A stretch of DNA of 64,000 nucleotides from Siphonodentalium dalli. Its lineage: Eukaryota > Mollusca > Scaphopoda > Gadilida > Siphonodentaliidae. The stretch spans positions 89,274,983 through 89,338,982 of the forward strand of contig CP136061.1 of assembly GCA_032622095.1 (NCBI GenBank), given 5' to 3'. The number at the start of each line of letters is the position of its first letter. Within the stretch, counting starts at the first letter, position 1. The position numbers were made by a program, and so were the translations under genes. The notes under the pieces are model-generated. The model had not been told where the DNA came from and did no database searches. It saw nothing but the letters and a program-made list of their open reading frames with translations. This document shows positions 22,832 to 34,200 of the stretch, one piece after another.

Positions 22832-23305
22832 TGCTCTTCTCGATGCCGCACACAATGTTACGTATGAAAGCAATATTGTGTTTAATGCTCTGCCAGATAC
22901 AAAAATGGCTGGGAGGGATTGTATCTGTCCAACAGGTTTATCTTCTAGATTCTTTGATGTCTCGCGATGATACGAGAACCGCCAACTTATCCCATAATTG
23001 ATCAGGAATTCCAACGCGACATATCTCTCAACTCAATTTTCGTATTATTTGCCCCTAAGCTGAATATTCTAACTGAATTTTCGCACTTAGTCAGAGACTT
23101 TAAAAATGGATTGAAATTTTATCGAATTAGGCTTTATCACGTCTGGGGTTTATTGAGTTAGGAGTTGTACGATTCTAAGCTGATATCTTACAAAGCTACT
23201 AGTATCCCAGTATTGAGCAATCACAGGGACATGGAGACGGGGGTGGGCATTTGCCTAACATTGACCAAAATGTTCTAACAATTGGAATTGGAAATTACTG
23301 GTCAG
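22832..23305. other. Unique stretch with a duplicated flank
   Basis: gaaagcaatattgtgtttaa (22869) repeats the flank of the preceding insertion and serves as its unoccupied counterpart. The rest has no recognised content. Confidence 0.4.
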
Positions 23306-23310
23306 AAATA

Positions 23311-23418
23311 CAGTAATGCTCTAATTAATCGACTCCTTAACCACAGCAGAATTATGGGTAACTTTTCAGGATTTAGTCGGAAATATGGCTTGTTGCCATT
23401 CATCGGAAAGCTCTCTGT
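23311..23418 (+). mobile_element. Family F MITE, left arm only
   Basis: cagtaatgctctaattaatc through cattcatcggaaagctctc, then unrelated sequence. The right arm is absent. Confidence 0.85.
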
Positions 23419-23419
23419 G

Positions 23420-24240
23420 CATAACTGTAGGTTGAAATTGTACTGATAATTTTATTTTCAAACCAGAATTCAGTGTGAAATTTTTTATAACAGAAGTCAA
23501 CATTTTTCTGGTTTCAAGTAAATTTTTTGACTGATATGGCTGTCAGTTGGGATATCTTTATCACGTCTGCATGGAGTTTAAAGTCCTGGCACATTAGGGT
23601 TCACGAGGGAACAAAATCGGGGAAATCTGATATTTTTAGGGATTAATAAGAACATGTTTATGAACAACATAACAAAAGCCCCCAAAAATCCGTGATGAGC
23701 TTTTTGAGATATCATGATTTTTCGGAATGGTTCGAATTCTGACGAGATACCATCAGGCCATATGCGAATGCAGTCATACGTAGACTAATTTACGGACTGA
23801 ATTTTCACACATACCCATCTATCCTGGAGCAGGTGTTGCTAGATATATGCAATTGAGCTTACACCAGTCGATATTCCATAATTGTGATGACGTTATTACG
23901 AAAGAGAGCATAGCAATCGCATGATGATTCAAAATTTTCCCCATAAAAGAGCGCGAGTAAAAATATCCAGATGACAATGAGTTGAACTATGAACCATACT
24001 AGAACAGAGGTTAATTCAGAAAATTACAGTTTTTAAGTTATATCGAAACATCACCAGTATTACGGTTTTATAGCCCAAAACTTAAATTTACCCCCTAAAA
24101 CGTATATCATGGCTTCGAGTGTCAGAAAGGCTTAAAAAAAAAACTCACAATAGTCCAAGCATTTGGTGTAACACTTGTGCAAAGGGTGCTGAAAGCATGA
24201 AACTCGGCACATATGTTCCTTATACACTATTGATCATTTT
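23420..24240. other. Unique stretch, nothing assigned
   Basis: More evenly mixed composition than its surroundings and no MITE signatures. Frames are short and interrupted. Could hide a non-coding exon or enhancer; no direct evidence. Confidence 0.3.
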
Positions 24241-24760
24241 CAGATGTGTAGACATCACGGCAGGTCCTACATGTACCTATGGTTGCTAGGCAACTATCCG
24301 ATATCGAAGAAATACAAATTTGACTGATATTATGGCAGTTTTAACAAACTAAACTACAGCAATGCCCTAAATAATCGACTCCTTTAATAACGACAGCAGA
24401 ATTATGGGTAACTTTTCAGGATTTAGTCGGAAATATGGCTTGTTGCCATTCATCGGAAAGCTCTCAGTGAGAGCTTTCTGGTGAATGGCAACAAGCCATA
24501 TTTCCGACTAAATCCTGAAAAGTTACCCATAATTCTGCTGTGGTTAAGGAGTCGATTACTTAGGGCATCACTGTACGTCATGCAGCATTTTTATGGTGGA
24601 AATAACAACATTAGTTGTTAGTGTGGACCTGATTGAAATATTATCATATTTATTACTATCAGGGGTTGTAACAGTTGCTAAGGACATACCAAAATCCAAA
24701 AATGCACATCTGACTGATAATATGATAGTTTTAACAAACTAATTTAAACTACGTCATTAT
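24241..24760 (+). repeat. Tandem duplication with a family F element in the first copy
   Basis: tttgactgatattatggcag then ttttaacaaactaaac (24319-24353) repeats as ctgactgataatatgatagt then ttttaacaaactaattt (24711-24745). Only the first copy holds the MITE; the second is the empty site. Confidence 0.8.
24357..24573. mobile_element. Family F MITE, copy 9, with paralogous empty site
   Basis: aaacTA-cagcaatgccctaaataatc ... ttagggcatcactg-TAcgtcat. The empty duplicate reads aaactacgtcat at 24746, with a single TA. This fixes both element ends and the TA duplication. Confidence 0.95.
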
Positions 24761-24828
24761 GATTTTATGGTGAAACAATTATAATAGTTGTCAGTGTGTG
24801 TTTGACTGAAAAATTAACCATATATTTC

Positions 24829-25083
24829 CCAGCCTTGAAATAGGGTGTCTTGTCATTTGCAGAATGAGGTCCCCAGAGGGTGAATTTAGTGATGCTACCT
24901 CGCATAGCAGGCTAGCATCACCAAATTCACCCTCTGGGAACCTCATTCTGCTGAGGTGTAAGCAGAATGAGGTCCCCAGAGGGTGAATTTGGTGATGCTA
25001 GCCCGCTATGCGGGGTAGCATCACTAAATTCACCCTCTGGGGACCTCATTCTGCAAATGACAGACACACTATTTCAAGGCTTG
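24829..25083. mobile_element. Family G short hAT-like MITE with perfect 8-bp duplication
   Basis: Duplication tatatttc at 24821-24828 and 25084-25091. Ends ccagccttgaaatagggtgt and ctatttcaaggcttg. Same compact form as the copies at 12566 and 30031. Confidence 0.95.
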
Positions 25084-25137
25084 TATATTTCTTGAGTAGG
25101 TTCTGATATTCATCTGTAGGAATGTTCTAGAAATAAA

Positions 25138-25300
25138 AGAAGACGACTAATAATAGAAAGTGCAGAAGAATTAAATCCTATGCATTGGAGGGAAATGTTC
25201 AGATAATAAGTTCAGCAAATGACCTATGGTCGTTTGTTGAACTTATTATCTGAACATTTCCTAAGGGAACCACTCATAAATGAGTATTTATTATGCCCTG
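25138..25300. mobile_element. Family H element, partial
   Basis: Core palindrome ttcagataataagttcagca / gttgaacttattatctgaac around gacctatggtc, then ctaagggaaccactcataaa. The left terminus is missing. Confidence 0.65.
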
Positions 25301-25318
25301 TACTCTGGGTGATTACTG

Positions 25319-25500
25319 CTATGCTGATCTGGTCATGCCAATGGTGTGATGGGGATATCTTTCATGACAACACATTTCGGGTTTTACTCGATGCGAGATA
25401 TTTCAGGAAATTGTAGTATGACTGATTTGGCATGTCAATGGAGCTATAGTGATGAGGATATCTCGCAGGACAACATATTTCGGGTTTTCGCAGATGCATC
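25319..25500 (+). repeat. About 105-bp tandem pair
   Basis: catgccaatggtgtgatggg ... acaacacatttcgggtttt is followed by catgtcaatggagctatagt ... acaacatatttcgggtttt. The two open frames here come from this duplication and resemble no known protein. Confidence 0.6.
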
Positions 25501-25689
25501 TTTGCAGATGTCTCATTGTTGCAGTGTGTAACTTTTATGACTGCGTTAATACTTTCGATGTTTAGGGGTATGAACAATGGTTGGGCCACTCTTGAAGATT
25601 TTATTGCGGGAACACAATGCATAATATAACAGCTAACTTTGCTGATGACATATATGTCTCAGTTGGAATGTAGAATAATGGTTGTATAT

Positions 25690-25800
25690 AGACGGTATGT
25701 CCACCTTAGGTGGTATGTCCACCCTGTGCGGTATGCCCACCCAAAGTGATATGCCAACCCTATGTGATATGCCACATGAGGGTATGCACTGTATTTTCTT
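25690..25800 (+). repeat. 20-bp minisatellite, about 5 units
   Basis: Units of ggtatgtccaccttaggt with variants gatatgccaaccctatgt. Confidence 0.8.
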
Positions 25801-26178
25801 GAGTTCAACATGAATTGGGCTTTCTGTTAATGAATAATATATGACAATTTTGTAGAGTTTGATAGTTATGATCTGCCTGAAGCAATATGATTAGGAAATC
25901 GCATTCTAATAGCATATAAATCTCAATACAGGTTTGTCCGTACTTTGTACAATATTCATAATAAACAATGTGTCATGTGATACACTTAAGATTCCACTCA
26001 TGTCCGACAGTCCAATCACTGCAAGTGAACAGATAAAGCTAAATTAAATGCATGAACACTGATTTGCATGCAAAACTTAATCTAACCTTTGCCTACTACA
26101 AAAACAATTATGTTCGAAACATTCAACAGCTAAAGTACATGTATTGTTTAAATCCAAATGCTTCAAATCAAAAATACT
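25801..26178. other. Unique AT-rich stretch
   Basis: No repeat or gene recognised. Confidence 0.3.
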
Positions 26179-26180
26179 TT

Positions 26181-26393
26181 CAGTAATGCTCTAAGTAATC
26201 GACTTCTTAACCACAGCAGAATTATTGGTAACTTTTCAGGATTTAGTCGGAAATATGGCTTGTTGCCATTCATTGGAAAGCTATCGGGGAGAGCTATCCG
26301 ATGAATGGCAACAAGCCATATTTCCGACTAAATCCTGAAAAGTTACCCATAATTCTGCTGTGGTTAAGGAGTCAATTACTTAGAGCATTACTG
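26181..26393. mobile_element. Family F MITE, copy 10
   Basis: Complete arms around cattggaaagctatcgggga; right flank TA. The left flank is TT, so the left TA has mutated. Confidence 0.88.
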
Positions 26394-26549
26394 TATATTA
26401 GAGTTTTGCTGAAATCATTCTTTGTGGTTCTCATTTTGTGGATGTTTATAGAATATTCACTCAGTTGTTTATATAACAAACTATTCTTCAAGGTGTTTAT
26501 TCTTTGGTATCGTTCACACTTAACCCCAGGTAAGATCATATATGCTTCG

Positions 26550-26844
26550 TCATTCTGCTTAACCTCATCTTCTGGGAAGTATCTATAGTCTCCAATTAAC
26601 AATTGTTTTAGTTTCTATATCCCCTATAGATAAAATGCATAATCAAGGTTTCTAATGGATGAACATCACCAACTTCAACTGGGGAACTTCAATCTAATCC
26701 TAGGTCTACTATATCAGTTGAGACCTAAGCAGAATGAGGTTCCCAGAGGGTGAATTTGTTGATGCTAGCCCACCGTATGGGATAACATCACTAAATTCAC
26801 CCTCTGGGGACCTCAAATATCAGACACACTATATATCCAGGCAT
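26550..26844. mobile_element. Family G MITE, left module deleted
   Basis: Starts inside the first module (cattctgcttaacctcatct), keeps the spacer (ttctatatcccctatagata) and second module, and ends atatccaggcatg. Confidence 0.75.
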
Positions 26845-26938
26845 GTACACCAATCCGGTTACCTTCTTTTTGCATGGATCCCAAATCTGTGTTTATGGGG
26901 ATTTGAACCAGCTTAACCTTTGCTGGATGGATCATGTA

Positions 26939-27090
26939 CAGTAATGCCCTAAATAATCGACTCCTTAACCACAGCAGAATTTTATGGGTAATTTTTCAGG
27001 ATTTAGTCGGAAATATGGCTTGTTGTTATCCTGAATCCTGAAAAGTTACCCATAATTTTTCTGTGGTTAAGGAGTTGATTATTTAAGGCA
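26939..27090. mobile_element. Family F MITE, copy 11, centre deleted
   Basis: Arms shortened to about 75 bp each. The centre gttgttatcctgaatcctga replaces the usual cattcatcgg core. Confidence 0.85.
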
Positions 27091-27473
27091 ACTAGCATTT
27101 TAGCTGTGTTAAAGGGACCCCAAAATTTAAACAAAACATTAAATCAAAACTGTTACAGTGATTTGTCAACAAACATTGCTAAACTTGTATTAAGTTAAAA
27201 TATTTCAGTCTAATTATGATTTTCAGAATATTTTTAAACCTTAGTTGGTACCTTATTTGACTACGGTAATTGAACTGTTATTGGTAATTTCACAGTAACA
27301 GTAATGTGTACATAACAATGGTTTTGACATGCAAAATCTCATTATTCGAGAGTTATTAATAATGAAAATAAGAACAAATCAATCTATTTTTTCATGTACT
27401 TGTTGACGATAGTTGTAAGTTTTACAGACTTTTATGTTATTTCGCATCAACCCACTTCATAGGCCTATAATCC
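27091..27473. other. Unique AT-rich stretch upstream of TULP4 exon 1
   Basis: No feature recognised. Probably intron upstream of the first coding exon. Confidence 0.35.
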
Positions 27474-27931
27474 CAAGCCTGAGTTTAATGTGCCTGTCGT
27501 TTGCAGAATGAGGTCCCCGGAGGGTAAATTTAGTAATGCTATCCTGCATAGTGGGCTAGCATCACCAAATTCACCCTCTGGGTACCTCATTCTGCATGGC
27601 CCCATCTGCTATGGGAGACATAGACTCAGATTGAAGTTTCCAAATAGTGAATATTGTGATGTACACCCATTGGGAACCTCGATTATGCAATGTGTCATCT
27701 GCCAATTTGGGGATGTAGAGAAACTGAACTAAAAAAGAATTAGAATCTATGAAGAATTTTCTATAGAAATTTGATACTAAAGAAACTTTCACGAGAAGAT
27801 GAGCCCCAAGCAGAATGAGGTCCCCAGAGGGTGAATTTAGTGATGCTAGCCATCTATGTGGGATAGCATCACTCAATTCACCCTCTGTGGACCTCATTCT
27901 TCAAATGACGGACATGCTAAAATCAGACTTG
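27474..27931. mobile_element. Family G hAT-like MITE just upstream of TULP4 exon 1
   Basis: caagcctgagtttaatgtgc ... catgctaaaatcagacttg with both modules. It ends 48 bp before the exon, leaving only a short AT-rich tract and the acceptor. Confidence 0.82.
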
Positions 27932-27979
27932 TTTATTCCATTTAAATGTTTTTGTAAAAGGTTTGATGTTTAATTTCAG

Positions 27980-27997
27980 GTTCGTCGTCTTGTGGAT
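27980..27997 (+). other. TULP4: TULP4 5' UTR part of the first coding exon
   Basis: A pyrimidine-rich tract ending in TTTCAG puts an acceptor at 27978-27979, so the exon starts 18 bases before the ATG. At least one upstream non-coding exon and the promoter must therefore exist, either in 1-27979 or to the left. I could not identify them. The frame is open through these 18 bases, so an upstream coding start cannot be fully excluded, but the ATG at 27998 aligns with the vertebrate initiator. Confidence 0.75.
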
Positions 27998-28258
27998 ATG
28001 CATGTTCACTTCGAGCAGAACATCTCGACTCGGAGTGAGTGTACGATTCATTCACTGTCATGGATGGGAAAGGTGCCGGACACGCTGCCGGAGCAGGAGG
28101 AGGGGTGGAAACTCAACCGAACACAGTATTATCAGGAAGGCTGGCTTGGAAGTGGCAATGCTAAGGGTGTCGTCGGGGCGACGTTTACAACTAGTCATTG
28201 TCGGAAGTATGAGCCGCCATCGAGATCCAACTTCAATCTGCGTGGTCACAGGAGTGAG
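27998..28258 (+). CDS. TULP4: TULP4 coding exon 1 (residues 1-87)
   Basis: Starts at the ATG giving [10 protein letters not shown]. The distance from this Met to the conserved LSW motif is 22 residues, the same as in vertebrate TULP4, which is why this start is preferred to the GTG two codons upstream. Conserved family phrases are [23 protein letters not shown] and FNLRGH. It ends ...LRGHRSE with donor GAG|gttagc, phase 0. The last residues open the first WD repeat, completed in exon 2. The preceding intron ends in a hAT-like MITE (27474-27931) only 48 bp upstream. Confidence 0.96.
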
Positions 28259-31200
28259 GTTAGCATCCATTCTCACCTCTCATTGTCGATTGACGACTGT
28301 AGCGACATTGGTACAACCAAATTGTTGGTGCATACTGTGCTGCCATAAATAATTGACCCAGTAACTGGGGTTATTATGCGTTTTTGTCCCCCGAAAAAAA
28401 AATTCGGGGGACTATTAAAATAGCCGGTGTCCGTCCGTCTGTCCGTGCGTGCGTGCGTCCGGAAATGGTTTCTGGATGATAACTTTAGTTTCGGTTATTA
28501 GATCAAAAGCAAATTTCATAGGTGAGTTTATCAGACCAAAATACAGGTCTATTTCGAATATGGGTTTGCTCCGCCCATTTTTGCGAGAGTTATGGCCCTT
28601 TTTACTTAGAATCTTGTAATTTTCTGGTATCCGGATGATAACTGCAGTTTGTGTGATCATATCTGAACCAAATTTGGTATGTGAGTTTATTAGTCCTATA
28701 TACAGGTCAAGTTCGAATATGGGTTTGCTCCGCTCATTTTGGCGAGAGTTGTGGCCCTTTTTCGACTTGGAATCCTGTCAATTTCTGGTTTCCGGATGAT
28801 AACTTCAGTTTGTGTGATCATATCTGAACCGAATTTGGAATGTGTGTTTATCAGCTCGAAATACAGGTCAAGTTCAAATTTGGGTACAATCCGCCCATTT
28901 TTGCTAGAGTTATGGCCCTTTTTCAACTTAGAATCCTGTCAATTTCTGGTTTCCGGATGATTATAACCTTTGTGTGATCATATCTGAATCAAATTTAGTA
29001 TGATAGTTTATCAGCCCAAAATACAAGTCAGGTTTGAATATGGGTTTGCTCTGCCCATTTTTATTGACTTGGATATCTTTCAATGAATAGACAATGTTTC
29101 CTTTATATTGACAGCACATAAATTATTTATAGTATCTTTATATATCAGACATTATCCCTGGTGTAGCTCGGAGCTGACACTGCATAAAAATTAGTGCTCT
29201 GCAGAAACTGTGTACCTAATAACTAAAAGGATAGCCTTTTGGTTCTGGTCGAAGCTTTTGCTTGTGTATACTATTCTCAATATGGTGTCTATATGGGATA
29301 GTTATGCACTCTAAACAGTTAAATTTTCTGATGTCAATCTTAAACTCTCAAGTGATTATAAATGATAATCACACTAGTGAATTATGTCACTTTAACCATC
29401 GCGTTATGTATTCATACGTGCTCTCAAAATGTATGCTTCATGCTTATAATGCCGTCCAGTCATACATACCCAGAACTACGCCCTGGATTTCAAGCCTTGA
29501 ATGTGTGTGTCTGTCATTTGCAGAATGAGGTCCTCAGAGTGAATTTAGTGATGCTATTCTGCATGGCTAACATCACCAAATTCATCCTCTCAAAACCTCA
29601 TTCTGCTGAGGCCTCAACTGCTAGGGGAGACCAAGGATCAGATGGAAATTGCCCAGTTGAAGTTGGTGATGTTCACCCATTAGTCACTTTGATTATTCTT
29701 TGATTTATCTTCTGTAAATTAGCAGATATAAAAACTGAACAGAACGGGAAAAGTAAATAAAAACAAGGTTAATTTGAGACTATAGATACTTCCTTAAAGA
29801 TGAGGCCTAAGCAGAATGAGTTCCCCAGAGGGTTTAATTAGTAATGCGAGTCCGATGTGCAGGTTAGCATCACCAAATTCACCCTCTGGAGACCTCATTC
29901 TGCAAATGACAGACTCACTATTTCAAGGCTCATTTTGTTTTTGTTACTGCAATTTAATGGAGTTTTCCAGATTTTGAGAAAACAAAATTAGCCTACCCCC
30001 CCCCCCCCCCCCCCCCCTGAGCTTCACAAACAAGCCTTGAAATAGGGTGTCTGTCCTTTGCAGAATGAGGTCCCCAGAGAGTGAATTTAGTGATGCTACC
30101 CCGCATAGCGGGCTAGCATCACCAACTTCACCCTCTGGGAACCTCATTCTGCTGAGGTGTAAGCAGAATGAGGTCCCCAGAGGGTGAATTTGGTGATGCT
30201 AGCCCACTATGTAGGATAGCATCACTAAATTCACCCTCTGGGGATCTCATTCTGCAAATGACAGACACCCTATTTCAAGGCTTGTTCACAAAACTGTCAC
30301 ATCTTTTTTCGCAATGTTCTTATTTTTCGTGCAATCAATCCTGAAAAAAAAAAGATAAAACAAAAACTGTTTTTTAAATTGATATTGGTACAATTGAGGG
30401 TATCCCTTTTTGTTTTCAATATTTTTTTTCCACACAAAAAAATGAAAACTGAAATTTAATAAAAGGCTGGCTTGGGAGTCACAACTCTAAGGGCATCTTT
30501 AAGGGGATGCTTACAAACAATCATTGTCGGAAGTACTAGTATGAGCCGCCGTCAAGATCAAACATCAATCTGCATCGTCACATGAGTGAGGTTAGCATAA
30601 TTGAAACATCTTCTTGTCTCGGAGCTGAAATTGTAGACTTAATGTTGGCTTCTTTAGGAGTGCTGTGCTCGAGTGTATTGAAGTTAATTAAATAATACAG
30701 TCTTATTTGATCCCAAAGTCTCCAATATCTCAGACTTTTTCTGTCAATTTTCTTTTTTTTCTGCGGTGCTTAAGAAAAATGTCTAGACTGTTATTAAATC
30801 AATATATGTGCAGTGGAGGTTATGCCATGTTGAAATATGACCCTACATAAAGTCACTTACAAGTCGCAATCTGATAGTTCTGTGTTCCCACGGATATGTT
30901 AACGAGTTTTAGGTACAATTCTACATGTATCATGAAATAAAAATGTTCAGGGGTGCTGGATGTAACCAAGGGCGGAGGGGAGCACACTTCAAGAAAAGGG
31001 TACTATATTCCCCCGATGTATTAGTATAAATACCATAAAGGTAAAATTTGGTTATCATACAGCATTTTAGAAGCACTTTCCAGAACCATGCAAGCCCATA
31101 TTAAGGTACTAGTTTGAATTTTTTCTCTTATGACAATATAAAATTGCTGTTTTGGCGTATTTCTTGCCATGCTATGAAAGGGCTGTTAGTTCCCCCCCCC

Positions 31201-34200
31201 CACACTGGTACAGCATTAAAGATCATGTGCCAGTGCGTTCTCTTATATATGTGAGTCTCCCATACGGAGCCTTGCATATATAAGAGAATGTACTGGCTTA
31301 CAAGATCAAGGTAAATATCGTTAGGACAATGCATTCTCTTATATATGTGCGAGGCTCCTTGCAAACTTTCAGGAATCTCCAGTCATGGAAAGATTAATTT
31401 GTGAATTCATGACATTTAAAGGGGTACTGTACACTAAATCTGGCCATTTATGGGACCATCTCCTATTATATACTCAACAGAATATATGCAACAAATGAAT
31501 GAATATGAGCCATGGATGAGTGCAAAATACACTTATGTGATCTATGGACAATGTAAAAAACATGGTAATTATAATGAAAATGAGTTAACCCTTTACCCAA
31601 CAGAACGGCCCTGTGCCAATGCATTCTCTTATATATGCGAGGCGACCTATGGTCGACTCGCATATATAAGAGAATGCATTGGCACAGGGCATAACTAACT
31701 ATCACAATGTGGTCAAGGAGCCGGTTCCAATGATATCCATATTTGTATGGTTCTATTGAGACAGACCGAAGATATGTTAGGCTGTTGAAGCTTTATTTGG
31801 CCGGTTTTGGCCGGTTTGTTGGGTAAAGGGTTAATGACTTGAGCCATAAATTCATTTTCATTATAATTACCATGTTGTTTTACATCATTCATAAATAAGT
31901 GTATTTTGCACTCATCCATGGCTCAAGTTCATTCATTTGTTGCATATATTCTGTTGAGTATAATAGGAGATGGTCCCATAAATGATCGGATTTAGTGTAC
32001 AGTCCCCCTTTAAACTTGTTATATATACCATTTTAATTTTACAGGTGATATTGGTTAAATGGAACGAACCATACCAGAAGCTGGCCACGTGTGACGCACA
32101 AGGAATCATATTCGTTTGGATTAAACATGAGGGACGCTGGTCTATCGAGCTTATTAATGACCGGAATAATCAGGTACAATACAGTAAACCATATGGTTCT
32201 ATATAGAGATTAATATATTTTTATCCGTCGAGCCATCAATGCATTCGTCCATCCGCTCATATATCTCAACCATGGGTGATCGGATCTTAATGAAATTTGG
32301 TATGCAGGTTTGGCATCAGGAGGGCTTTCAAAATAGAGTTCATTGATGTTGTTCACATTTTCCATTTAAGAGTTATCCCTCTTTGTTTATCTGAAAATGT
32401 TGAAATTTTGTATGCAGGTTTGTCATCAGGAGGGTTTTCAAAAGAGTTTTCATTGATGTTGTTCACATTTTTTGTTCAGAGTTATCCCTCTTTGTTTATC
32501 TGAAAATGTTGGATTTCCATCCGTCCGCTCTTATATCTCAACCATGGGTTATCGGATCTCAATTATATTTGGTATGCAGGTTTGTCACCAGGAGGGCTTT
32601 CAAAAGAGGGTTCATTGACATTGTTCACATTTTCAGTTCAAGAGTTATCCCTCTTTCTTTATCTGAAAATGTTTCCATCCGTTATTTGTTAGAATTGTCA
32701 AGTAATTTTTTCGTAATTTTATCAATTTGTCACCATGGGGGTATCACAGCACCCATGGTGCAACCTCTTGTTTTACATTAAATTTTGATCTTTTATCACT
32801 AAATACTGCAGGTATCAGAATAGAGGTTTCAAATTTGGAGCAGTCACTTCTTCCTATTTGATTATTATGGAGAAGTTGACTGTTATCAGGGAGAACTCAT
32901 AATGGCTCAAGCATGGGTTTAGCCACCATTTTTAAAAGGCAGGTCCGAATATTAACTTGAGGGGCACAGGACTGAGGCGCAAAGCTTTTAGCACTGGTGG
33001 GGTGAGGGTTCATGGGGCATATATCCCCCAGGAAAATTTGGAAAAATTGATCCTATCTAGAGCGAATCTCGAGCATATTTGTGTAATATCTGCAGATGTA
33101 ATTGAGAGGTAGTAAACTGATGTTTTGGATTCTATCTACCATTTATGTGAGGATATATACATATATATACATATCATGAACACACAGGCTCGGAACACAA
33201 TGTGACACCAAAAACAAAAAAGTTGTTGGCCACAATGAAATTACGATTAAACCCACTGAATGAATCTTATATGGGATCCCCTATAGTGTTATCATACATT
33301 GTGTCTATTCGTTCATAATTACAAATGACTGTGAAAAACAAGTTGACACTTTTTGATTCATATTAAAATCAAATTTTCGCCCTGGCGTATTTGAAGAGTT
33401 CACTGAAACATTATACCTTGTGTTTTTTGGCAATGTTATAGAATGCTACATGTATATTACTCCTGTTGGCATAGCACCTGAATACTCATAACTTATATGT
33501 TTCACGCACCTGAACAAGTCCATAATATGTGTTTAAACAAATCAATTCTTACAACACAATCAGTTACTATTCTAGCACTTGACATTATCTGCAGTAGAGC
33601 TGAAACGGTTGACCCATTCTTCTAACCGGTTAACCCTTTACCCAACAAACCGGCCAAAAATGCCCAAATAAAGCTTCAACAGCCTAAAATATATTGGAAC
33701 CGGTTCATTGACCACATTGTGATGGTTACAGTTATGCCCTGTGCCAATGCATTCTCTTATATATGCGAGTCGACCATAGGTCGTCTCGCATATATAAGAG
33801 AATGCATTGGCCTAAAAAAAAAAAAAATTAACACTTTTTACCATTTTTTCTTACATTCTTTAACAATTTTAGAATTTTTTCTTACATTTTTTAACAATTT
33901 TTATAATATTTTTCTACATTCTTTGACAATTTTAGAATTTTTAATATGTGTTAAGCCAATGCATTCTCTTATATATGCGAGGCGACCTATGGTCGACTCG
34001 CATATATAAGAGAATGCATTGGCACAGGGCCGTTCTGTTGGGTAAAGGGTTAACCGCTAATTTCTATCGGACTTCTCTCAGACTAATTATGTCGACATTA
34101 TGCCTTGCTCCAGGGACAAACCTAGGTGAGAAATAGTAGCTGAAATAAAGACCTTATTCACGGCATTTAAAGATATTCAAAAACACGCATTCACTGTTCT

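Noticed and set aside
27992-27997. Start of TULP4 at a GTG two codons before the ATG
   Set aside because: GTG is an unlikely animal start; the ATG at 27998 gives the same distance to the conserved LSW motif as in vertebrates.
28388-29070. Possible protein-coding gene from overlapping frames on both strands
   Set aside because: Frames follow the 161-bp family S units and recur with the repeat; no splice or family evidence.
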